A stretch of DNA of 48,807 nt from Endozoicomonadaceae bacterium (GTDB lineage Bacteria; Pseudomonadota; Gammaproteobacteria; Pseudomonadales; Endozoicomonadaceae), in assembly GCA_015163815.1 (NCBI GenBank), contig JAAOIJ010000120.1, positions 1 through 48,807 of the forward strand, read 5' to 3'. Of the stretch, positions 1-7,146 are shown piece by piece; position 1 is the stretch's first letter; every line of letters begins with the position of its first letter. A program made the position numbers and the translations under genes. The notes beneath the pieces are model-generated. The model was not told where the DNA came from. It saw nothing but the letters and a program-made list of their open reading frames with translations, and searched no databases.

Positions 1-103
1 ATCTTTTTTATTAAAATAGTTTAAAAAATGAAGTAATTTATGTATTGTCTGAATAAAAAAACACATAAATTATTCATTGAACTGCTTATTGCAAAGGTCT
101 CAG
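1..103. repeat. Miniature inverted-repeat element, copy A (right part)
   Basis: These 103 bases match 17778-17880 without gaps and with only two mismatches (positions 49 and 62). The copy ends in CTTATTGCAAAGGTCTCAG, the right terminal repeat of the complete copy at 17737-17880; its left end lies outside the window. The termini look like those of some IS5-family elements (family recognition from memory). No transposase is encoded, so the element would be non-autonomous. It directly abuts sequence homologous to an IS30 transposase gene, so it seems to have landed in an older IS30 copy. Confidence 0.75.
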
Positions 104-262
104 AATAATACTTTGACAATAAAATATCAATTTGAGATCTTTCTTCTTCTTTTATTGATACAAAGCAGTGATATGAATGATGAGCATGTGACGGCTTTTT
201 TTGGCTATAGAACATGTCTTATTATTGAATTGCATGCTTGAGAAAGCAGTGTTAAGCAATGG
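104..262 (-). pseudogene. IS30-family transposase relic 1, 5' fragment
   Basis: Read on the minus strand this encodes EEERSQIDILLSKYYS, which matches the N-terminal helix-turn-helix of the IS30 relic at 5534-5869 (AEERSQIYILLSKHYS). The non-coding flank (GACGGCTTTTTTTGGCTATAG and onward) also resembles 5930-5990. The reading frame breaks off exactly where the miniature element (1-103) begins, so the gene is truncated there, and it has no catalytic domain. It is the most decayed of the three IS30 relics in the window. Confidence 0.6.
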
Positions 263-641
263 CTTATTTTTATTGTGATCAAATTTAACGATCAAATTCA
301 AGGTTATATTTAGGGGCTGAAATATAAATTGACACACTTACGTAAACGAATCAATTAGTGAAAGAAAGGCGATTAAAAGCAAGTAGACAATCTGACAGCA
401 TGCTCCTTAATTAGTTTTTTGGAAAATAGAGGCCCTGTATAGTGTTGTATTTTTTGATCAGTTCTTTTTCCTTTTTTAGGTATCTATAGAAGGTTCATGT
501 TAAAATTTTAAATTATGCAGTTGTTCAATGTAGTGTAAAGAATAATCTGAATACGATTTTTTTTGAGCAGTTTAGAACAGAGATTATGCTGACATAATAA
601 TAAACATCCGATACGGAAATATAGGCAAACTTGATGATAAA
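263..641. other. Non-coding spacer downstream of uvrB
   Basis: AT-rich sequence with no convincing gene. Short open frames exist but lack ribosome binding sites and resemble nothing I recognise. No clear terminator hairpin follows the uvrB stop on the minus strand. Confidence 0.5.
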
Positions 642-2639
642 TTAAATGGATTGAATGAACTCTTTTTTTAAAAATTGAATTTGATCTCTAATTTTAGAAG
701 CTTCTTCAAATTCTAAATTGCTGGCATGGGTTAGCATTTTCTTATCTAATGTTTTTATTAATTTGGCTAATTTTTTAGGATCTTTCATAATTTCTAGGTC
801 ATCAGATGATAGATTTTTTTTGTTTTTGCTGACAAATGAATTATCTTGTAATGCATTGATAATTTGTTTGGAAATACCTTTAGGTGTAATGTTATTTTTT
901 TGATTATACTCCATTTGTTTTTTACGACGTCTTTCTGTTTCAGTAATTGATTTTTCCATTGATGAGGTCATGCGATCAGCATATAAAATAGCTTTACCAT
1001 TTAAATTTCGAGCTGCTCTACCAATTGTTTGAATTAATGAGCGTTCTCCGCGTAAAAAACCTTCTTTATCTGCATCAAAAATAGCCACTAATGAGACTTC
1101 CGGAATGTCTAATCCTTCTCGTAATAAATTAATACCAATCAGTACATCAAAAAGGCCTAATCTTAAATTTTTTATAATTTCAATGCGTTCTATTGTGTCA
1201 ATATCTGCATGTAAATAACGCACTTTAATGCCTTGTTCTTGAAGGTATTCTGCTAAATTTTCAGACATTTTTTTCGTTAAAACAGTCACTAGTACTCTTT
1301 CATTTTTTGTTATTTTTAGTTTCACTTCACTCAGTAAGTCATCAACTTGAGAAACCGCAGGACGGATTTCAATTTCAGGATCTAGTAATCCAGTTGGACG
1401 AATAATTTGTTCAACTTTTTGTTCTTGATTCTGTAATTCATAAGGACCTGGTGTTGCTGAAATAAAAATAGTTTGCGGTCTAATGCTTTCCCATTCTGAA
1501 AATTGAAGTGGACGATTATCTAAAGCTGAAGGTAAACGAAATCCAAATTGAACTAAATTTTCTTTTCTAGCTCTATCTCCTTTGTACATGGCGCCTAATT
1601 GTGGAATCGTGACATGTGATTCATCTACAATCAGTAATGCGTTATCAGGCAGGTAATCAAATAAGGTAGGTGGTGGAGATCCTGCAGGTCGCCCTGATAA
1701 ATAACGAGAATAATTTTCAATCCCTGTGCAATAGCCTAATTCTTGAATCATTTCTAAATCTAGTTTAGTTCTTTGTTCTAAGCGTTGCGCTTCGATTAAT
1801 TTATTTTGTTCATTTAATTTCAGTAGTTCTTGTTTGAGTTCAATTTTTATATGATCTATCATTTTTATTAAAGTATCTTTTGGAGTTACATAATGTGTTT
1901 TAGGATAGATTGTAACACGAGACATGATTTCAATGATACGACCTGTGAGTGGATCAAATCGACTAATTTTTTCTACTTCGTCTGCAAATAATTCAATACG
2001 AACTGCTTCATGATCCATGTCAGCTGGGAAAATATCAATCACTTCTCCTCTGACGCGATAAGTTGATCGTATAAAATCTAAATCGTTGCGTGTATACTGC
2101 ATGTGTGTGAGCTTTTTTAAAATAACACTGCGATCTATGATGTCACCACAATTGACATGCAATACCATTTTTAAATAAGATTCTGGACTACCTAGGCCAT
2201 AAATAGCTGAAACAGTTGCAATAATAATCGTATCTTGTCTTTCTAAAAGAGATTTTGTTGCAGATAAACGCATTTGTTCAATATGCTCATTAATAGACGA
2301 GTCTTTTTCTATATAAGTATCGGAAGCAGGGACGTAAGCTTCTGGTTGATAGTAATCATAATACGATACAAAATATCTGACTGCGTTATGTGGAAAAAAA
2401 GCTTGAAATTCTCCATAAAGTTGTGCAGCCAGTGTTTTATTAGGAGCCAAAATTAAAGCGGGTCGATTCAGTTGATGAATTGTTTGTGCGATGGTAAAAG
2501 TTTTACCTGAACCGGTGACTCCTAATAATGTTTGATTGTGTAAGTTTTTTTGAATACCTTTGATTAATTGTTGAATGGCATTCGGTTGATCGCCTGCAGG
2601 TTTAAAGGTTGAACATAGTTTAAAAGATTTTATCATCAT
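642..2639 (-). CDS. uvrB: Excinuclease ABC subunit UvrB
   Basis: Damage-recognition helicase-like subunit of nucleotide excision repair; it receives DNA from UvrA and recruits UvrC in the cytoplasm. The 665-aa product is close to the E. coli length (about 673) and collinear with it. Visible motifs are Walker A GVTGSGKTFTIA, the beta-hairpin region YYDYYQPEAYVP, the DEAD-like box VDESHVTIPQ, SATPGPYE, helicase motif VI QTIGRAARN, and the C-terminal UVR domain (LEFEEASKIRDQIQFLKKEF) that contacts UvrC. The frame is intact. Two adjacent ATG codons could serve as start (2639 or 2636); the upstream GGA is only a weak ribosome binding site. It lies 72 bases after the aminotransferase gene on the same strand, so the two may be cotranscribed. 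Confidence 0.97.
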   Translation of the reverse strand: MMIKSFKLCSTFKPAGDQPNAIQQLIKGIQKNLHNQTLLGVTGSGKTFTIAQTIHQLNRPALILAPNKTLAAQLYGEFQAFFPHNAVRYFVSYYDYYQPEAYVPASDTYIEKDSSINEHIEQMRLSATKSLLERQDTIIIATVSAIYGLGSPESYLKMVLHVNCGDIIDRSVILKKLTHMQYTRNDLDFIRSTYRVRGEVIDIFPADMDHEAVRIELFADEVEKISRFDPLTGRIIEIMSRVTIYPKTHYVTPKDTLIKMIDHIKIELKQELLKLNEQNKLIEAQRLEQRTKLDLEMIQELGYCTGIENYSRYLSGRPAGSPPPTLFDYLPDNALLIVDESHVTIPQLGAMYKGDRARKENLVQFGFRLPSALDNRPLQFSEWESIRPQTIFISATPGPYELQNQEQKVEQIIRPTGLLDPEIEIRPAVSQVDDLLSEVKLKITKNERVLVTVLTKKMSENLAEYLQEQGIKVRYLHADIDTIERIEIIKNLRLGLFDVLIGINLLREGLDIPEVSLVAIFDADKEGFLRGERSLIQTIGRAARNLNGKAILYADRMTSSMEKSITETERRRKKQMEYNQKNNITPKGISKQIINALQDNSFVSKNKKNLSSDDLEIMKDPKKLAKLIKTLDKKMLTHASNLEFEEASKIRDQIQFLKKEFIQSI

Positions 2640-2711
2640 ATCGTCCAGATCGTATAGTCTTAATCTGAAATCTATTTAAAAAACAGGGTAAGACCAGTTC
2701 TATTTTTTTAT

Positions 2712-3890
2712 TTAGAGTATGAGTGTGGCTGTTAATCGTTTGAGTGCTTCTGTTAGCTCTGAATCATGTAAGGCATAAGATAAGCGTAAGTAACCTGGTG
2801 AGCCAAAAGCGCTACCGGGTACAACTGCAATGCCAGCCGTTAATAGTTTTTGTGCAAGCTCTAGATCTGAGCCCAGCGCTTGATTTTTTAAAATTTGATT
2901 AATACAAGGAAAAGCATAAAAAGTGCCTTGACTAGGTAATATATGGACACCTGCAATATTATTTAATTGCTCAAAAACAAAATCATGTCTTTTTTTAAAT
3001 GTTTGAACCATATTAGGAATTAAATCATGTGCTTTCATTAAAGCCGCTTCTGCTGCAGCTTGTGCGATAGAACAAGGATTAGATGTGCTGTGACCTTGGA
3101 TTGCTGTCATGCCTGAAATAATCCACTCAGGGCCGGCCGAAAATCCAATTCGCCAACCTGTCATTGCAAATGCCTTAGATACACCATTAATAATGACTGT
3201 TTGTGATTTTAATTCAGGGCAAGCATTGATAATATTGCTGAACGGTTCTTTGCCCCAATAAATATATTCATAAATTTCGTCACTGATAATGATAATATTA
3301 GGATGTTTTTTGAGGACTGCTGCTAAAGCTTGCCATTCAGTTTTTGTGTAGGTCATTCCGCTTGGATTAGAGGGGCTATTGAAAATAATCACTTTTGTTT
3401 TATCCGTAATCATTTGTTCTAATTTTTGAGGTGTGATTTTAAATGAATTTTCCCATGTTGTTTCAATAAAAACAGGTGTTCCACTCGCTAATAGAACCAT
3501 ATCAGGGTATGAAACCCAGTATGGTGCGGGAATTAAAACTTCATCTCCTGTATTGATGACAGCTTGTAATAAAGAGTAAATAGCTTGTTTAGCTCCGGTA
3601 GAGGCTAATACTTCTTGTTTCGTGTAAGTTAAGTGATTATATTTTTTAAATTTTTCAATAATGGCTTGTTTTAATTCTACTGTACCGCTGACAGGTGTAT
3701 ATTTTGTTTGATTTTGTTGAATCGCTTGAATAGCATATTCAGACGCAGCTAGTGGTGTCTGAAAATCTGGTTCCCCGACACCCATATTAATAATATTTTT
3801 ACCTTGCCGTTTTAATTCAGTCGTTTGAGCACTAATGGCTAATGTAGGAGATGGTTGAACTTTTTTAAGACGATCAGCAAGGCATAACAT
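2712..3890 (-). CDS. aspC: Aspartate aminotransferase (class I/II, type Ib)
   Basis: PLP enzyme that interconverts aspartate/2-oxoglutarate with oxaloacetate/glutamate. The N-terminus (LADRLKKVQPSPTLAISA), the GVGEPDFQTP motif, the substrate-site segment NSPSNPSG and the PLP-lysine motif VSKAFAMTGWRIGF mark the type Ib group common in bacteria other than the enterobacterial AspC type. About 392 aa. I chose the ATG at 3890: AGGA lies about 8 bases upstream and family members start at this point; the frame extends 8 codons further up to 3914 without a ribosome binding site. Some type Ib enzymes also act on prephenate, which cannot be judged here. It precedes uvrB on the same strand. Confidence 0.92.
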   Translation of the reverse strand: MLCLADRLKKVQPSPTLAISAQTTELKRQGKNIINMGVGEPDFQTPLAASEYAIQAIQQNQTKYTPVSGTVELKQAIIEKFKKYNHLTYTKQEVLASTGAKQAIYSLLQAVINTGDEVLIPAPYWVSYPDMVLLASGTPVFIETTWENSFKITPQKLEQMITDKTKVIIFNSPSNPSGMTYTKTEWQALAAVLKKHPNIIIISDEIYEYIYWGKEPFSNIINACPELKSQTVIINGVSKAFAMTGWRIGFSAGPEWIISGMTAIQGHSTSNPCSIAQAAAEAALMKAHDLIPNMVQTFKKRHDFVFEQLNNIAGVHILPSQGTFYAFPCINQILKNQALGSDLELAQKLLTAGIAVVPGSAFGSPGYLRLSYALHDSELTEALKRLTATLIL

Positions 3891-3977
3891 ATGAGTGGAT
3901 CCTGTGGCAATCATAGGTGTTTTTTTAATTATACACTGATTCTATCTATTTCTAGTAATAAAATGTAGACAAGCTAT

Positions 3978-3998
3978 CTGATCCCTGTGCAATAAGAG
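3978..3998. repeat. Possible solo terminal repeat of the miniature element
   Basis: TCTGATCCCTGTGCAATAAG with the next base matches 18 of 21 positions of the left end of the miniature element at 17736 (TCTGAGACCTTTGCAATAAG plus one). No matching right end was found downstream, so this would be an isolated decayed terminus. A match this short could be chance. Confidence 0.3.
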
Positions 3999-4026
3999 AA
4001 TATCTTTTAAATACTTTTTGTTTTTC

Positions 4027-4064
4027 AAAAAAAAGAGGAAATGAGTTGTCTTTCCTCCTATTTT
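4027..4064 (-). terminator. Strong intrinsic terminator-like hairpin without an adjacent gene
   Basis: A perfect 7-bp stem GAGGAAA/TTTCCTC (4035-4041 with 4051-4057) and 9-base loop. On the minus strand it is followed directly by eight T residues (4027-4034), the layout of a rho-independent terminator. On the plus strand it is followed by CTATTTTTT, so it may work both ways. The nearest upstream minus-strand gene ends at 4612, about 550 bases away. Confidence 0.55.
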
Positions 4065-4159
4065 TTCAAGATTTCATTTAAATTTAGATTAATAAAAAAT
4101 CATCAAGCTTCAGCGTCTTTTTATATGAATTATGCTGTTTTATTGAAACGATCTTATTC

Positions 4160-4210
4160 TAGGGTGTCTCCTCAATCTATAAATGATTTTCAGATTGAGG
4201 GCGCGCCCTA
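4160..4210. mobile_element. TA-flanked 51-bp palindromic element
   Basis: The arms TAGGGTGTCTCCTCAATCT (4160-4178) and AGATTGAGGGCGCGCCCTA (4192-4210) pair over 19 positions with one mismatch and a few G-T pairs around a short A/T loop. The outermost bases are TA on both sides, as expected for an element that duplicates a TA target. The same end (TAGGGCGTGTCCTCA) starts at 48770. It may be a minimal element made of two fused terminal repeats. The GC-rich arms contrast with the surroundings. Confidence 0.55.
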
Positions 4211-4445
4211 AAAAAATGGAGTTCTGATTAAATTTCAGGGCGATTGAAGTGAGGCAATAGATAGATTAGGCATGAAATAATTGATCACAATTTTAAGACA
4301 AAAAAAAGCATGAGGGCTTTGGACGTTATTTACGATGATTGCTTGCTTGATTTTTTTCATCTCAATATCTATGATTCCGTCATTTAAACTGTTTTTTTAA
4401 AAAAATTGATTTAGTCAGGATTGACTCATTCAGCAAATGATGCCT

Positions 4446-4577
4446 TTTCAAGTATTGGTAAGTCATGTAAACCTCCTTCTTTTGTTGAGATAAAGAAGGA
4501 GTACGAATGATTAGCATTTGACTGCTTTTTTTAACTATAGAAAATGCCTTACTGTTGCACTTTACACTTGAGAAGGC
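4446..4577 (-). mobile_element. IS30-family relic 3 (upstream end only)
   Basis: Closely resembles 5845-5980: CCTCCTTCTTTTGTTGA, TAGCATTTGACTGCTTTTTT, CTATAGAAAATGCCTTACTG and TTGCACTT recur in the same order. On the minus strand a GGAGG site precedes ATG with codons for MTYQYLK (compare MAYQHLN in relic 2), after which similarity stops. Only the promoter-proximal end of the element remains. Imperfect 15-bp direct repeats (CAGGATTGACTCATT at 4416 and CAGGATCGACTCATT at 4602) lie on either side. Confidence 0.6.
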
Positions 4578-4611
4578 AAAATTTAAAAAAATTGCATTCT
4601 TCAGGATCGAC

Positions 4612-5370
4612 TCATTGTATTAAGGCAGACATAGGAATAGGAAGACATGATAAGCTCAATCCTGATGATTGATTCTGATCTTGATTACGACGACATCCAA
4701 ATTTCTTGATATAAATCCCTTGCTTTATCTCTAAAATATATTCTTGAACATTATTTTTTTTAGCCAATAAATGTATCAAGATGTCTTGATAAAAATAAGT
4801 CAATGGTATGGTTTCAAGGTTAATGCTTGCGATATTTTGTTCTATTTTTGAAAGTAAACTTGCTTTGTATGAATCAAAGTCTTGAAATTGTTGAGAGGCT
4901 ACAATAAAAAACTCAAGTAAAGCTATTCGATATAAAATGCTAGGCAATTCATAAAAGTCTCTCACTGTTAAAGCTGAATTAACAAGTATATGTTGCGATT
5001 GATTATTTGACACTTTTTTGTTACGTCTCACCTCATCTGCATGAGATAGTAGTAATTGATATAAAACGATATTAAAATATTGTTCTGCAGATGAGAGCGA
5101 GGTAATTAACTTAGGATTTTGATTTGGAAATTGAGTTTTCACTTGCTCTCTGATTTTCTGTTGAATTTTAGGATATTCTTCAGATATTTTTTGAGCGATT
5201 AAATGTCGTTTAGAAAAAATTTTTTGACCACCTATCGCATTAATAATAGGCCGGAATCTTTTGAAATTTCTTTCAAGATCTATATTAGCAGAAGGTATAG
5301 GTGTAGCTGTAGCGATTAAAGATGAACAAATCAAAACGAAAAATATAAAAATAGTATAATTTCTAATCAT
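4612..5370 (-). CDS. Hypothetical secreted protein (252 aa)
   Basis: No family recognised. The N-terminus MIRNYTIFIFFVLICSSLIA is a typical Sec signal peptide, with likely cleavage after ATA or nearby, so the protein should be exported. The mature part is mostly amphipathic helix (for example KISEEYPKIQQKIREQVKTQF and a region around residues 90-200) with a single late cysteine pair. I chose the ATG at 5370 because GGAG lies 6 bases upstream; the frame could begin at 5382. The stop codon lies 35 bases from an IS30 relic, so the 3' end may have been reshaped by insertion or deletion. It stands alone among mobile-element debris. A role at the host interface is only a guess. Confidence 0.6.
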   Translation of the reverse strand: MIRNYTIFIFFVLICSSLIATATPIPSANIDLERNFKRFRPIINAIGGQKIFSKRHLIAQKISEEYPKIQQKIREQVKTQFPNQNPKLITSLSSAEQYFNIVLYQLLLSHADEVRRNKKVSNNQSQHILVNSALTVRDFYELPSILYRIALLEFFIVASQQFQDFDSYKASLLSKIEQNIASINLETIPLTYFYQDILIHLLAKKNNVQEYILEIKQGIYIKKFGCRRNQDQNQSSGLSLSCLPIPMSALIQ

Positions 5371-5533
5371 TTGGTTCTCCATTAAAGTAGAATTTTTTGA
5401 TTTAAATTCATCTTATTTGATACTATGAAAGTAACACGAGGCAATATTATCTTTTTATTATTATAGTTGGAATCCTGGTTTTTTCAATATAGAGTCGATT
5501 ATTAATAAATCAATTTTTTTAAATTTGGCCCAT

Positions 5534-5869
5534 TCATCCATGAAGTGCAACACCTAAAGGTTTTTCTATTCCTCGCATAACTTCGTTAGGTGTTCGATAG
5601 TTTAACACTTTTCTAGGTCTATTATTGAGTGTTTTTTGAATTGCTAAAACCTCATCATTTTCTATGCCTATAAACTCTGTTTTCTTTGGAAGATATTTAC
5701 GAGAGAATCCATTGGTATGCTCATTTAAACCTCTTTCCAAAGAAGCATAAGGTGTAGCAAAATAACATTGTATTTTCAATGCGATTTCTATAGCATGAAT
5801 AGAATAATGCTTTGACAATAAGATGTAAATTTGAGATCTTTCTTCTGCATTCAAGTGTTGATAAGCCAT
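5534..5869 (-). pseudogene. IS30-family transposase, internal in-frame deletion
   Basis: About 111 codons against the usual 300 or more. The start at 5869 has AGGAGA upstream. The N-terminus MAYQHLNAEERSQIYILLSK is the IS30 DNA-binding helix-turn-helix. At about residue 34 it jumps to the C-terminal part of the catalytic domain (YASLERGLNEHTNGFSRKYL, then LNNRPRKVLNYRTPNEV). The two aspartates of the DDE triad lie in the missing middle and only the glutamate region (ERGLNEHTNG) remains. The junction keeps frame, so a small DNA-binding product could still be made, but it cannot catalyse transposition. Confidence 0.8.
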
Positions 5870-5975
5870 GTCATTCTCCTTCTTTTGTTGATAAAAAGAA
5901 GTTACACGAATTATTAGCATTTGACTGCTTTTTTTTGTCTATAGACAATGCCTTACTGTTGCACTTCACATTTGA
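5534..5975 (-). mobile_element. IS30-family element relic 2, internally deleted
   Basis: Candidate ends are TGAAGTGCAAC at 5541-5551 and its inverted copy GTTGCACTTCA at 5958-5968. Between them lies a shortened transposase frame with a good ribosome binding site. The full-length family is roughly 1 kb, so more than half the element is missing. It cannot transpose itself but might be mobilised if an intact relative exists elsewhere. Confidence 0.7.
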
Positions 5976-6363
5976 GAAGGCATTTTTTTAATAAAAAATA
6001 TAACCTAAGGATTCGATTTTTTTGTGTCACAGTGATTTCTTTTTTTATCGATTCAATACGGTGATATTGAATCATTAGATTGATGCTTTTATCCTTTGTG
6101 ATGAAAACTAATCAAAATATTGGCGATATGATCAGTCATATTCACGCAATTGAATACATTTCAGAATAAACAGGAGATACTCGATATATCAAGCAGTCTC
6201 ATTGATTCTATGAAAAAAACTTGCTAAAATTCCGTTTTTATGGCTGTTTAAAGGCATATCAGTACATCTTTTCCTATGAATCAACTTTCGAGAGTATTGA
6301 TAAAATAGCACTCATGATACTATTTTATAATATGAAATATATTTAAAAAAATTAGGATAGATA
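5976..6363. other. Spacer upstream of riboflavin synthase
   Basis: No gene seen. TATAAT at 6326-6331 could be a -10 element for the following gene, without a good -35. No sequence resembling the conserved core of an FMN riboswitch was seen. AGGA at about 6353 is the ribosome binding site of the next gene. Confidence 0.45.
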
Positions 6364-6987
6364 ATGTTTACAGGATTGGCACAAGGGACCGGCATGATTG
6401 ATGATATTGTTCGACATGCTGAATGTATGAAATTAAGCATATCTTTTCCGCCTTCTTTAATACACCATTTAGCAGTAGGAGCTTCAGTTGCAGTCAATGG
6501 ATGTTGTTTAACGGTGACGAAAATAAGCGAATGTTGCGTTCAATTTGATGTTATTAGAGAAACTTTATTAAGAACAAATTTAAATCAATTAGCCGTCCGT
6601 CAGTTGGTTAATTTAGAGCGATCAACTCGAGTTGGTGATGAGATTGGAGGACATGTCTTATCAGGTCATATTATGACAACTGTGCCTATTATGAATCGAC
6701 TCAATTATGAAAACTTTACAATTTTGACATTATATTTACCTGAAAATATTGAAAAATATTTATTTTATAAAGGATATATTGCAATTGATGGCATGAGTTT
6801 AACGGTTTCAAATTGTTTTACAGATACTTTTGAAGTTCATATAATCCCTGAGACACAATCTAAAACAATTGCTTGTCAATATGATAAAAATCAGATGGTT
6901 AATATTGAAATAGATACACATACACAGCGAATTGTTGATACAGTGATTGCGATTTTGAAAAAAAATAAAAAGCTGGGTTTTGATTGA
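6364..6987 (+). CDS. ribE: Riboflavin synthase, alpha subunit
   Basis: Catalyses dismutation of two 6,7-dimethyl-8-ribityllumazine molecules to riboflavin, the last step of riboflavin synthesis. The 207-aa protein has the conserved N-terminus MFTGLAQGTG and two lumazine-binding barrels, each with its hallmark: VGASVAVNGCCLTV near residues 38-51 and YKGYIAIDGMSLTVS near residues 135-150. HVLSGHI marks the inter-domain segment. Length is normal. AGGA sits 8-9 bases before the ATG. It stands alone, without other rib genes, so its product's flavin supply to the Nqr and Ubi flavoproteins of this window is a cellular rather than an operon link. Confidence 0.95.
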   Translation: MFTGLAQGTGMIDDIVRHAECMKLSISFPPSLIHHLAVGASVAVNGCCLTVTKISECCVQFDVIRETLLRTNLNQLAVRQLVNLERSTRVGDEIGGHVLSGHIMTTVPIMNRLNYENFTILTLYLPENIEKYLFYKGYIAIDGMSLTVSNCFTDTFEVHIIPETQSKTIACQYDKNQMVNIEIDTHTQRIVDTVIAILKKNKKLGFD

Positions 6988-7146
6988 TTTTTATTGAAAA
7001 TGGATTGATAGACAGATGTTATAAATATCAATTAAATAGTTTTAATCTTCAATGTGTTATTTAGTCTGGTAAGACATTTTTTATGAGCAGAAGATACATT
7101 TTTTGATAGATTCTTGTTGTATATATTTAAAATAATAAGGGTTCTT

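Noticed and set aside
4211..4400. Minus-strand frame MKKIKQAIIVNNVQSPHAFF and onward
   Set aside because: About 48 codons, no ribosome binding site and no family recognised; probably chance or untraceable debris.
5976..6363. Possible FMN riboswitch before riboflavin synthase
   Set aside because: None of the conserved RFN-element core sequence is seen.
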